Source: Datisca glomerata
Taxonomy: Eukaryota; Streptophyta; Magnoliopsida; Cucurbitales; Datiscaceae
Length of the DNA stretch: 64,000 bases
Reading direction: 5' to 3'
Assembly (NCBI GenBank): GCA_003255025.1
Contig: QANY01000230.1
Location: 111,787 to 175,786, forward strand
How positions within the stretch are numbered: position 1 is the first letter of the stretch; each line of letters starts with the position of its first letter. The notes below the pieces were generated by a model. It did no database searches. It was not told where the DNA came from and saw only the letters and a program-made list of their open reading frames with translations. Positions 24,165-36,215 of the stretch are shown here, in pieces. The position numbers and the translations under genes were made by a program.

Positions 24165-26527
24165 ATGATGAATATTCTCATTGTTGTTTTCTATGATGAA
24201 AAATGGGATGATGCAAGAAATTACATTGACTACAAGATTAAACCATTGTTGATTGGTAATGATACATGACACGAGGTTTTACTTGGTTTAGTATCACGCG
24301 CATTAGGTGTAGATACTAATGATATATGTTTAATGGTGAATATTGAATCTGGAGGATCAACTTCTAATTTTGTGGAGATTAGTGTAAATTCTACTGTTGA
24401 TCGGTATTTTACTTTGATGAATAATGAGAAATGTAGAAATTATCAGTTAATTATTACATCACGCGTTGGTTATAGGACATATGATATCATTGTTAGTGGT
24501 GGTATTTTATTGTCATCAGAGGTTGGGTCTTCATCTTAAATTATTGTTCATGATAATCCTTCTAAACCGTTATTTGTGGATAAAGTAAATGCGAATAAGT
24601 TACCTCTTGAATTTGATATACAGGAGAAGTCATTCTTCAGCTAAAAAAATGAGTTGAAAAAGGGTCTACACTTGATAGTTTTGAAGCACAATTTTTAATT
24701 TGTGACTAGCAAGTCTAATCATGAAAGGTATGTAGCCGGTGTGTTGTCAAGAGTTTCCAGTAGATTGTACGTGCTTCACATTATAAAGGTGGTGAAATTT
24801 GGAGTGTTAGAAAGTATATAAAGGAGCACGCTTGTTCGCTTGACATTCTTCAAAGTGATCACTGACAAGCCGCTTCGACAATTGTTAGTGAGTGTATAAA
24901 GGATATATATATGTGTGTAGAGTTGGTGATTTCACACAGCCTAAGGACATTATTCATCATATGTGTGTGACACACGACATTAATATAAGTTAATATAAAG
25001 CTTGAAGGGTCAAGAATGAAACTTTTGATATGATTCATGGTTCTCCGGAGGAGTCTTATGCGATATTACTTTCCTATTACTTTTACTTGTAGAAGAATAA
25101 TCCCGGTATGGTAACTTGTTAATTACCTTGCATGTATATATATAAATATTTACTATTACTATTCATTGTATTATTAAAAATTAGTTTATCTGTTTAGTAG
25201 ATATTTTTACATGTTTTAGGTACTGTCACACATTTCCATATTGATCCTGATGGTAGGCTAAAGTATTTTTTGTGGCGTTGGGACATTCTTGGAGTTCTAG
25301 TCATTATTGTAGACCCGTTATAGGAGTTGATGGGACATCTTTTATGAATAAATATCATGGTACATTTCTAATTACTTTGATACTTGATGGTAATGACCAA
25401 ATTTTTTCATTAGCTTTTGCGATTGTTGATTCGGAGAATGATTTGGCTTGAGATTGATTTATAGAGAAGTTGAGTTGTGCCCTTGAATATCGTGAAGAGT
25501 TGGTAATTATTTTGATCATCATAACAGCATCCGGAAGGTTGTTGCAAAGTAGTTTCCGGATGCTCATCATGGTTATTTCATGCAACATTTTTCTTAATAA
25601 TGTGATGATGATATATAAAAGGTTCAAGCTTGATAGTTCATTTTATAAATGTGCGAGGACATATAGGACTGCAGATTTTGAGTTACATATGCGTTGTTTA
25701 GAAGCCATTGTTCCTTCTATACGGTCTTACTTGAGTGGAGTTAGGTATGAGAAATGGGCTCGTGCATACTTTTTTAAAAGTTGGTATAATGTGATGACTT
25801 CAAACCTTGTGGAGACATTAAATTCTATTCTAAAGGATGGTCGATCATTGCCTGTTGCTTGTCTTATTGAGTATATATGACAAAAGTTATGGTTTTATGA
25901 TCGGAAGAATGTTGCTAGTTGTATGCTTACATTTTGACGAAAGAAGTGAAGAAAGATCTACGTGTTCATTTTGAGTTGGCACGTACTATGGATGTGAGAT
26001 TTCTTATGTTTATGTTTTCACATTTAATTATTTCCATTCATTAAATTTTATTTTATCTTTGTAGGTTTACATTGTTAATGTTAATATGTCCCAAGTTCTT
26101 GACGGTGATGTTGAATATGTTGTGAACCTTACAAATAGGTGTTGCACTTGTAATATGTGGCAGCTAGATCTACTACATTGTTCTCATGTGTGTGGAACAC
26201 TTACAAGGAGGAACTTATCACCATGCCCATACACATCTGAGTACTATTCGAAGAGTGAGCTTGAAGTTAAGTATGCAACATCTATTTATCCCATTGGCAA
26301 CGTATCTGATTGATTAGTTTTTGCTGATGTCAAAGATCAAAGGATTTTATCCCCACGTGTGAGACGTTCTTTGGGTAGGCCAAAGAAGAAAATGTACTTC
26401 TTTTGTTCAAAAGATACCTAAAAATAGATGTAGTACTTGTGGTGTTTTGGGTCATAACAAGAAGACTTGTAAGAATCGTGTTAAAGATAGTGAATGCGGT
26501 GCTTCAAAGAAGAAAAACTCGACATGA
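24165..26527 (+). pseudogene. MULE transposase (mudrA-like), multiply broken
   Basis: Order seen in broken frames: an N-terminal region at 24165-24537 with a stop at about 24268. Then a MuDR-type zinc-binding region (about 24720-25100). Then the catalytic region beginning VTHFHIDPDG (about 25222) with GVDGTF near 25326. A SWIM zinc finger (C-x-C then H-C-S-H) lies at about 26139-26193. A C-terminal CCHC knuckle (C-x2-C-x4-H-x4-C) lies at about 26429-26472. Introns remain recognisable: about 25107-25220, ending TTTTAG, and about 25993-26064, ending TTTGTAG. Several stops and frameshifts, such as after 25440 and 25880, make it inactive. Full-length intact relatives would catalyse cut-and-paste transposition. 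Confidence 0.85.
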
Positions 26528-26924
26528 TTTGGATTGATGGTTATGTTTTTAATTTTGTTAGTAAACTAGTCTTTTATTGATGAAATTTATCCTTAGTTAC
26601 TATGGAGTTTACTTTAGATATACTTTTCAATTTCATACCGGACAGGTCAATGGCCAAGTGAATTTTATGGATAATGTTTATATACTCATAGACGCTTATA
26701 GTAAATCATAATATACTTATGGTAAATCATTCTATGAATCATAGAATTCCTTTGGTTTCTATTTTTATGTTCTATTGTAGTCATTTATTTAGTTATGCTG
26801 TTATGATTTTTACAAGTGTCCGCTTACATTTACATACATATTCTATATAACTTCTATAATGGTATGAACATATTTGGTTAAGTCAATACTATGGTAATTC
26901 ATTATAGACTCAGAGTATTTGAAC

Positions 26925-27180
26925 ATTTACTCACCTGTATATACTTATCAAAACATACTATTTCAAGGTATTGGATATATATTCATTGTAAATTAGCATT
27001 TACTCACATGTATATACTTTATCAAACAAGGCTATTTTAAGGTATTGGACATATACCCATGGTACGTTATCATTTTCTCACATGTATATACTTTATCAAA
27101 ACAAACTATTCTAGGGTATATGATATGTACACATAGTATATTAACATTTTCTAACATGTAGATACGTTATCAAAACAATA
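26925..27180 (+). repeat. Four tandem units of about 74 bp
   Basis: Unit containing TCACATGTATATACTTTATC then AAAACA-CTATTT-AAGGTATTGGA. Starts at about 26931, 27004, 27078 and 27152, with 73-74 bp spacing. Inside the MULE, downstream of the transposase. Confidence 0.75.
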
Positions 27181-28453
27181 TTTATCAAAGGAATTTATAT
27201 ATTTCAAAATGATCAATATCAAAATCCATCAAAACTTTCAATTCAGTGAACTACTTAACAGATTATCATCATCATCAACTGTTCATGTACCATCAATTAA
27301 TCCTAAGGTCATAAAAAATACTACCATCCATGTGATCTAGGAGAATATCAACAAGTTTATTATCCTAATAATAACTATCCAACAATTTTAAGACAATTCA
27401 TCATTCAACATCTTGAAGGGCTGGGAGAATAAGTCAAAGCTAGATATCTCTGATTCATGTGGTGGCATTGCTCGTTGTGCTTCTGGCTTATCCGGAGCTG
27501 CTTGTTGTTCGGTCTACACCGGTGGCTACTCTTTATGGGGCATGTTCATTAGTCCATGTAACTTCTTTATGTAAGTTGATGTTGTCTTAACAAGGCATCT
27601 TCTTTTATTGTTTTCCTGCATTATGTATATGTCAACATTGGTATAGTACATAACAGTCATTAAATATATATGCTGCATTTACAACTACCTTCATTGGATG
27701 CTCTTGAATTGTAGTCACATGTTGATCAGCATCTTATCCAACATCTGCCTTTACAGCCTCGTTGTTTAGATCACTACTATCAACATTCATAGTAGTAGCA
27801 TTATCCTTTCATTCATACGAATGCAACACGCATTAGCATGAATAGTATTTAAATTGGTTATGCTAATTATTTATACGTAGTATAAAAATTAATTTACCTT
27901 TCCAGCTTCTGCCTGTTGGGCATTCTTAAATAACATAGTATGGATTTCCCTCATTTAAATATCCATGCTTACCATGGATATATTCATTTCATTCTATGGT
28001 CTTCATTCTATGTTATTTCTAACTTGTCAATTTTTTAGCTAGGACAGCCATTGCCGCATTGTTTTGAATTTTTTTTGGTTTTCTCATTAACAAATAAAAA
28101 AAAATACTTAATGTAGGCTCAAAACAACAAGGAAATAATCACTGGATATTAACTAACAGTGATAATCAATATACTAATTCATTTATAATTCATGTTCTAA
28201 ATAAATACTATTATTCTACTAGACAGTTACTGATTATCTACTGACAGTCAACAAAAATAGTTTGTTGCCTACGTAATTTATCAAATACATGAAACATTAA
28301 ACATGCTTCCTTATATAAACTACCTATATACTCAAAGTAATTATCAATATACCACTGCAGAATACTCACTATATACTGAGAGTAAACATTAATATTCTAC
28401 TGTTTACGTACGTTATGTAATAAAAATAGTTACCTCATCGGAGTAAAAAACTT
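27181..28453. other. MULE interior, no intact gene
   Basis: The minus strand reads as broken low-identity coding (proline/glutamine-rich pieces near 27420-27560 and 27900-28000) that would be the C-terminal continuation of the DUF1985-type ORF. No Ulp1 cysteine protease catalytic motif was recognised. Confidence 0.4.
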
Positions 28454-28904
28454 TCATATGAATTTCTTTCCAGCCTGGCTGTTCTCCTCCCCACCAATTG
28501 CACATCCTCGGGATTCCTCCCCTAAATCTTGTGCAAGGTTGTTGCATGCATTGGTGAGGGATGAGATCACCTCATAAGCACACACAATTAAAGCTAATGA
28601 GAAACCCCCAAAACCAAACCCCTTGGTCGAAGGGTTGTTCAACACACTTTTAACAAAACCAATTGCCATCATGTGACAATCTTCCCCATGGAAAACTTTC
28701 AAGTACCTCATCAATATCGACCATTTTAATATGGTAGATATCGATTTCGGTCGCCAATTGTTTAGGTAGTAGAATGTTCTCTAGGTAAAAAAATTTAGCC
28801 AACTTTATTTTAATTTCTTGACTAGCGTATCTGAATGCATTGAAAGAACAAACACGACTTTCCCTAGACATGGATTTTATACTTGGAAAAGCTTCATCAA
28901 TCAA
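28454..28904 (-). pseudogene. DUF1985-type MULE-associated ORF, frameshifted
   Basis: Two overlapping minus-strand frames (28904-28650 and 28714-28454) together give a DUF1985-like domain. Signs are KLAKFFYLENIL, then DIDEVLESFPWG, then FVKSVLNN, GFGGFSLAL and YEVISSLTNAC. One frameshift near 28700 separates them. Another change after 28510 garbles what would be the C-W-W-G-G-E-Q-P-G segment of the family. In plants this domain typically sits in front of a Ulp1-like SUMO protease carried by MULEs. Here the protease part is not visible. Lys- and Gln-rich sequence on the same strand at 29290-29520 may be its N-terminal region. Confidence 0.7.
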
Positions 28905-29622
28905 TTGACCATCATGTATATTTTATTTGTCAGGGAGGGATACAAACCACATTTTAATCTAGTTATTAAAGCAAAATCCCTAAGTCTGAATCTAATCACA
29001 TAACCTTCAAAATTAAAACATTACCTCCTAGCTAAATGAAGCAGTAATTATGGTGGTATTTTTGTAATTTTGATGTTTAACATGTTTCCCAAACATGTTT
29101 TTCTAAATATCTCTTTCCTCGTGAGTTAACCAATATTTCAGAGTAGTCAAATACTCCATTTTTCCATATATATTCACTTTCTTGTTTTCTTTTCATAATT
29201 CGTTTGGCATAAGCACACGATATCCCTGCACATGATTAATTAAGAAGAATATTTACATTAAAAAATAGTTATCATATATGTATAATTACTATAGGCATAT
29301 TTTTAGTTTTTGTTAACTCATTTTTAGTTTTTGTTAAATTTGTTAACTCATTTTCAGCCACTATTTATTGTTCATTGTTTTGGGCTGGAGGAATTTCACT
29401 TGTGGAAGTCTATTGCACTTCCGCGGGCTCTTTTTCTTGAATTTGAGGTTGTTTTTTCTTTGTCACTTGTGGTCGTTTGCTTGCCATTATAGATGTTTTA
29501 GCTGCTTGCAATCTCTTGATTTTCCTTGGTTGTTCTTATTATAAAAAAATATTTTTAGTTAATATAATATAAAAATATGCTTACATATGCATAAATTAGT
29601 GACTATATATTTATATACTATA

Positions 29623-32567
29623 CACTAAAAGAAATATGACATTCTACAAGAAGAAGAAAAAACCCTGTGAAAATTAATCTACATGGTTCTCGCGAAACCT
29701 GTGGTAGTCCCACATATTAAAAGTTTGTGTTTTTTGCAAGGCTTAATGCCTCATGTGAAGAACCCTATGGTCTTTCATTTTTTACAGGATTTTTTGACTC
29801 TTGTAGAATGTTGTTTAATAAGGTTTTCAGACCCCTGTGAATGTATTTAACATGTGTTTTAATACTTGTGAATTAACATTTACAACTATTTTTTTTATAA
29901 AGCGAGATACCATAAAGTTCATTGTTATAGTCAAATATTCATATTAAACACTTTCAAAAGGATAACTTTATGTAGAATAAATAACACCAATATAATAATT
30001 GACAACATTAACATTTAATCATTTCAACAAAATTTTATATTATTCATTTGATCAACTTACAAATAAATCTAACTTGAAAATTAGCTAACTTATCCTTAAA
30101 ATATACAAGTAAACTTGTTCCAATAAATAAAAAATATAAAAATCCTTTCACGTAACCATGCATGTTAACCTCAAAAATACATTTCTATTCTTCGAATTCT
30201 CAATTTCCAGCTCATCCTTAGTGTCACAATCAATGTCACCACATTTAACACCAGACGTATCATCATCGTGCACGAATTAATTTCTAAACATAATATACAA
30301 ACTAAAATATATAATTTATAACTGAAGTCTCAATAAGTAAAACCCATAAGAGATATGGGAAGAGCAGAAACACTCATATGTTGAACCAACATGGCAATTG
30401 CTAGTCCAACAAAAGCAATATACACATTCATATATACTCAAAAAATTAATTAAGAAGTTTATATTTCTCCAAAATCATCTCCTGCAGAGAAAAAATAGGG
30501 ATGTCCTCCTCCTAGTATAGTAATTAGCATTATTGAATTTTCAAAAGGAAGCTTCAATCCCCCCCCCCCCNNNNCCCCCCCCCCCCCCCCAAAGATCAAT
30601 GAGAATATCTATAAGAAAAAATCAGTTTCGGGTTATAATACAAATTCACGATCAATTATAGACTTCTTGTTCCCAAGTCATAAGCCATCTTCACTATGAT
30701 GAAATATCTAGTATTCAATGAAACCTCTCAACAACTTATATGTTGCATGAGTACTTACTTTAGCTCAAGTATAAGTTATTATACATTTATTCTATTCATT
30801 ATGCTCAAATGCACCTTATCTTTACTATCATAATGGAAAACAAGCAATGACATAAATGACCATTTGAAAACTCTGAAATCGTGGGTTATCGAATAAATAC
30901 AAATAGGCTGAACTGTTTGAAACTATAGACATTATTTTGACAAGAACTAATATAACAAAGAAAATGGATATGCCAGCAATTACAGAGAACTTATAATTTT
31001 CTACAGAAATTTGCCCCCTTTTTATAATTGACCATACATCATCTCCAAAAACAATACTTTGATGGGTCATCTTTAGCACCGGTCTATTAAGTAGAAAATC
31101 ATCGTATGCCAACACAATGTCAATTGTCAAAGTAGGTGTGTAGATATGAGTGGCTTACCCTTTCAATGTCGACCATGAAGGGGGGAGTTGGGTCCTTGAA
31201 GACTATATTCCAGTCAAGAGCTTATAGAGGAGTATCGGACCAAAAGAAAAGGAAATGAATTAAATAGAAAAGAAAAACTCTACGAACAGTCACCAACAAA
31301 TTTCATTTTAGAACTACATTAACATCCACAAGCAAAAAGAAGAAATGTAAAGATAGGAAGGACTAACACTTTTAATGAATTACGTACAGAGAAAGATGAA
31401 CTAAGAGGGTTCACATGTTGCCTGACTCTAACATGACCCAGTTGCTAAAAATTGAGACCAACTGAAACCCACAAAGATTACAATATGTGCAATTTCATAA
31501 CACTTATAATTGTAACATTATTTGGAAAATCAAGAAGTTCTTCTCCAAAATCATCTCCTGTAGAGACAAAATAGCAAAACGCCGAGACCCAGACAATCCA
31601 ACTATAATGCGTAAAAATGTATAAATAATCACTAAGCAATCTAAAGGGTTAGGATAAACAAGGTAAGGATAAAACTTATTAAAATAAAATACAAAGAACT
31701 GCAAACTTAGAACCCAAATGCTGGGAATTAAATTAAAGAAAATAAAAGCTCATCTGATTGATTTCCAAGTCAGAAGCATAAGAACTTTTGCTGTTGCATC
31801 TGAATCCTTACCCAACTTCTCAGTATTCTTCCTCTTTGAATATAATTGGGCTTTCTTCATCTTTGCTCACTTCTTCTTTGAATTAATCATTACAACATAT
31901 TTGTACCTCGGAAATTAGAAGTTTGATGCGTGTGAACCGAATAGAACTAGATTGGTTAATTGTGAAGCTTCAATCGAAGGTCAGGGCTCTTTCATCTTCA
32001 AAGTTATGTTCTTCAACAAAAACTAGAGAACCATAAAATCTTCAATTTGACAAGCCTATTTTCTTCCCCATTTTTGAACGGGAGAGAAAAGCTAATAGAG
32101 AGAGAGGCTAATTGACGTAACTCTGCTATCTCTTCTTCGACGAAGGCCCAATCCTAGTTTATAGGTATGTATGTTGGGAGGGAGAAGCTGCGAGAGAGAA
32201 GGATAAGAGAGGGTTAGGGTAAGGTATTGCAAGGAAGAAGAAGGAGAGAGGTATGAGAAAAGAAAGATGGCAATAAATTTGAGAGTTAGCACGATAGATG
32301 AAGCGTAGCTCGACGACAAGGGAAGATTAGGGCATGCCAAAAGGTGGAGACGAAGGAAAGATAAAGCAGTGAGAGGGAGGTGAGTTAATTTGAGATGCTC
32401 TTTTATATCATTTTAGACCTAACTTAAATTTTGAAGTCTCGCCTATTTTTTTGGTTCAACAACATTTTTCACATGAGTTTTTCAAATGCAACATATTTAT
32501 ACTTTCGACAAGATTAAAATTTAATTCATGTACCTTAAAGCTGTTGAATCATATATTTGTTGTAGTG
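29623..32567. mobile_element. Non-autonomous CACTA (En/Spm-type) element
   Basis: Left end CACTAAAAGAAATATGACAT. The inverse complement of the right end is CACTACAACAAATATATGAT. The two align over about 20 bp. Both sides are flanked by ATA (29620-29622 and 32568-32570), the 3-bp target duplication expected for this superfamily. Length is 2945 bp. No transposase (TNPA/TNPD) coding was recognised. A minus-strand ORF of 100 aa (31130-30828) has no known domain. Two related segments (TTCTCCAAAATCATCTCCTG at about 30467 and 31540) lie inside. It sits in the MULE. Confidence 0.85.
30559..30590. other. Assembly gap in a poly-C run
   Basis: About 12 Cs, then four Ns (30571-30574), then 16 Cs. A homopolymer that could not be resolved, so its true length is unknown. 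Confidence 0.95.
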
Positions 32568-32725
32568 ATAGGCATACACATATACACTATTGAAAATTTA
32601 TAATGCATACACATATAAATATATATATGGTTATATACCTATGTCATATAGATATGTACTATTATACAGAACATTATTTATTTTTAGTTTAAATAAGGAA
32701 CTAAATTACTGAAGTGAAGAATGAA

Positions 32726-32940
32726 AATCAGTAATCATCAATCCATAATGAAATATACTGTGATTTCTAGAATATTAGTTTCGGAACTTCGAATGTAAGA
32801 GAAAAACAAACTAGTCAAGAAATTCATTAATCAGTAATCATCAACCCAAAATTAAAACTATTGTGATTTCTAGACTATTAGTTTCAGAAACTCAGAATGT
32901 AAGAGCAAAACAAACTAGTCAAGAAATTCGGTAATCAGTA
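32726..32940. repeat. Two tandem copies of a 103-104 bp unit
   Basis: 32726-32828 and 32829-32932 align closely (for example TGTGATTTCTAGA-TATTAGT and CAAACTAGTCAAGAAATTC in both). The start of a third copy (AATCAGTAA) follows at 32933. Inside the right part of the MULE. Confidence 0.85.
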
Positions 32941-33451
32941 ACTAGCAAATAATTAGAAACTCACTAATCATTGATGAATCTTTAACAAAGATCAGATTCA
33001 AAATGTAAAACAGTAATCAGTAACTTACATGCGTAAAGAAATTCAGGCATACTACTAAATGGAATTGAAATTTATGGCAAATGAGCAAAAAATTAACGGT
33101 GAATGTAATTATGGATCTATAATCATAGAAAAAGACTCCGCGAATCCTAAAAACTAGAAAATATACTAGTATATATGAAAACTAAATCTAATCATTTCAC
33201 TTACAATCGTGACTCTTCAAGCTAGTTGGATGTTTTGTTGAAGAATCGTGGTGATCTGATTCACTGGAGGATTGCGATGAAGTTTTTCTTACTACGAATT
33301 TGCAGCGCACAAATGATTTCTTAGGTTTCTTCGCGTCACAGTGAAGAGGTTTCGTTACTAGGGTTTCTCGTGTGTCGTCGCCAGTCAAGAGGTTTCTTAG
33401 GGATTTTCGTGTGTTTTCACAGGTGTGTTACGCAAAGGGGGAACAATTATG

Positions 33452-33681
33452 TAATACCCCGACCCTTCGTAAATGGATTTTCATAAAATTGATTTAAAAG
33501 TTAAAGTGATTGTAATTTGATTTTAAAATGGGTTATATGTAATTTTGGTAAAGCAATTTTAAACTATATTCAGATCACCAAAATTACAAATAACCCATTT
33601 TTAAAATCAAATTTTAAAATCACTTTATCTTTTAAATCAATTTTACGAAATGCCCCTTTACGAAGGGTCGGGGTATTACAT
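33452..33681. repeat. Palindromic (foldback) unit, about 230 bp
   Basis: The left arm, about 100 bp from TGTAATACCCCGACCCTTCG, is the inverse of the right arm ending CGAAGGGTCGGGGTATTACA. The arms are separated by a short loop near 33555-33575. A third, related right arm occurs at about 36395-36541. Confidence 0.85.
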
Positions 33682-34735
33682 TAAACGTTTTCTCAAGTTT
33701 TAAATCAATTCATAAACTGAAAATACAAGTTCCTCTAATTCAACTAGGTATGACAGTCTTCCACTCATGCTACTCACCATCACCATCTGCATCATATACA
33801 ACTGTGGGGTGGGGGGTGAGTATTTTAAAATACCTAGTAAGCAAACTCATATAATAACATGCATCCACATGTCATAAGTGCAATCATGACATAACATAAC
33901 TGAACTTGACATACATCATAAATGAAATAAAGTAACGTACTTGATCATGACATGGCTTAACATAACACGTAGATAACACATGCCTCAAATAGGATCATAT
34001 AACAAACTTATTCATATCTTGTCTTGGCATATTCCCTAGTTAACCACCTAATCAGAATTGATCATACGTTAACTAAAACACATCATGACGAATTGGGTGA
34101 CGAAACAGATGGCACGCATTGGGTGATGAAACAAATGATACACATTGGAAGACAGAAAAGATTTGGCACTCATATGTGATAAAAAATGAGAACATATGAC
34201 ACTTCATGAGTGACGGAATACATTTATAGATGACACCCAATGTATGACCAAAACATGGACCGATGGCACCCTATGTGTGATGAAAGCATGAACATATGAC
34301 ACCCCATTAATATAACAGAACAAAACGTGAACAATCCTGATTTCTTGTTAACTAATGGTCGTGCTTAAGTTCATATCTTGCTTAATTACCACTTGACTGA
34401 ATTAACTTCATAACTTGCAGAGTCCAACGTATGATAATAATTAATCATATAATGCATACTGATACATGTAACAGAATCAAACATGACAAAATACTAACGC
34501 AAAATCAATCATATCCAAATATTTATCTCATGATAATCAAATTACTAACTGAACAATAAACAATTACCAAAGTATTAACGAAATATAATAATTATTGAAA
34601 AATGATTAAACATATAATAAATACATGATACAGTTATAATATCAGAGTCACATCATTATATAAGTCAATTTACACAAACATATATATGAACATAACATGC
34701 TTATAGACAATTAGCGCTGATGAGAATAACACATA

Positions 34736-35275
34736 TTATATTTATCACACGTGGATCACATTACAATGTAAATTCACTTACTCAAAACATATACATTTAT
34801 CACACATGGGTCATATTACAATATAAGTTCACTTACACAAAACATATACATTTATCACACATGAGTCGCATTACGATACAAATTCACTACACAAAGCATA
34901 TACATTTATCACACTTGAGTCACATTACGATGCAAATTCACTTACACAAAGCGTATACATTTATCACACAGGGGTCACATTATGTTGCAAATTCACTTAT
35001 ACAAAGCGTATACATTTATCACACATGAGTCACATTACGATGCAAATTCACTAACACAAAGCATATACATTTATCACACATGTGTCACATTACGATGCAA
35101 ATTCACTTATACAAAGCATATACATTTATCACACATGGGTCATATTACAATATAAGTTCACTTACATAAAGCATATACATTATCAACACATGGGTCACAT
35201 TACGATGTAAATTCACTTACCCAAAGTATATACATTTATCACACATGAGTCACATTACGATGCAAATTCACTTAC
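34736..35275. repeat. Ten tandem units of 55 bp
   Basis: Unit containing ATACATTTATCACACATGGG then TCACATTACGATGCAAATTC and ACTTACACAAAGC. Starts recur every 54-56 bp from 34741 on. Units are adjacent without spacers. A 102-aa ORF across it is a by-product. Confidence 0.9.
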
Positions 35276-35694
35276 CTGAAGCGGAAGAATGAACTAAACA
35301 ATTAATGACCTGAAATCCAAAAATATATAATCACTAAATTGTTTTGAAATAAACAAATATAAACACAATTTTAATATCATAAAATAAAATAGATTTAATT
35401 AAAACGGTGCAAAGGGGTCTGAGCAAGTTCACAAGACAATGCTTGTGGATCAGAAATTGAAAGATTAAACTTGGCCAAACGGTTAGGACCGAGCTGGTTC
35501 AGACCATTCTGGTTTGATTTATTTGATGAGTCGGTTCAGACCGATCTAGCTAAGTTGAACCGATTTGGGTTGGTTCGGTCTAGATTAGGCTGGACTGGTT
35601 CAGACCAGTCTGGGTTGAGTGAACCGATTCGAGTAAGCTTCAGTCGGGTCGGTAAAAATGAACTGGGTCATAAGACCCATTTGCAGTTGAAATA

Positions 35695-36215
35695 GAGGGC
35701 GAGAGAAAGAAAGAGAAAAGAGGGAAGGGGAAAGGGGGCCTCGACGATAAACCGTCGGTGATGGCAGAAGCAGAGGGAGAAAAAGAGAGGGAGGGAGAGG
35801 GGGAGAGAGAGAGAAGAAAGAAGTAGAGAGAGACAGAGACGCAGAAGAAGACAGTTTATCGTTGAGGCAGAGAAAACGAGAGAGAGAGAGAGAATGAGAA
35901 TGAGAAAGAAATAGAGAGGGGAAGAAAAACAGAGAGGGAATCTGAGAGAGGGATAAAGAGAGAAGCATAGAGACAGAGAGAGAGAGAGGGAATGAGAGAC
36001 AACGCAAAGAGGAAGAGACCAAGCAGAAGAGAGAGAAATTGAGAGAGAGAAAAATAGAGGGCGAGAGAGAAGGAAACAGAGGGAGAGAGAGAGGAAGGAT
36101 AAACAAAACATGGGAGAGAGAAAAGACAGAAAAAAGAGAAGAAGAAGAAGAAGAAGAAAAGAAAAAGCTTACCGGTGATGGAATATCGACGGCAATAGCA
36201 AGGAGCAAGAAGAGA
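35695..36215. repeat. Purine-rich (GA) low-complexity tract
   Basis: About 500 bp of GAGAGA/GGGAGA/GAAGAAG-type sequence. Long minus-strand ORFs of Ser/Leu/Phe repeats (up to 202 aa) and plus-strand Arg/Glu repeats arise from base composition only. Just upstream (35480-35640) GGTTCAGACC-type motifs recur. Confidence 0.85.

Noticed and set aside
34720..35028. 102-aa ORF with regular repeats
   Set aside because: A by-product of the 55-bp tandem array, with no start context or domain.
34736..35275. CRISPR-like regular repeat
   Set aside because: Units are contiguous without unique spacers, and the DNA is from a plant nuclear genome.
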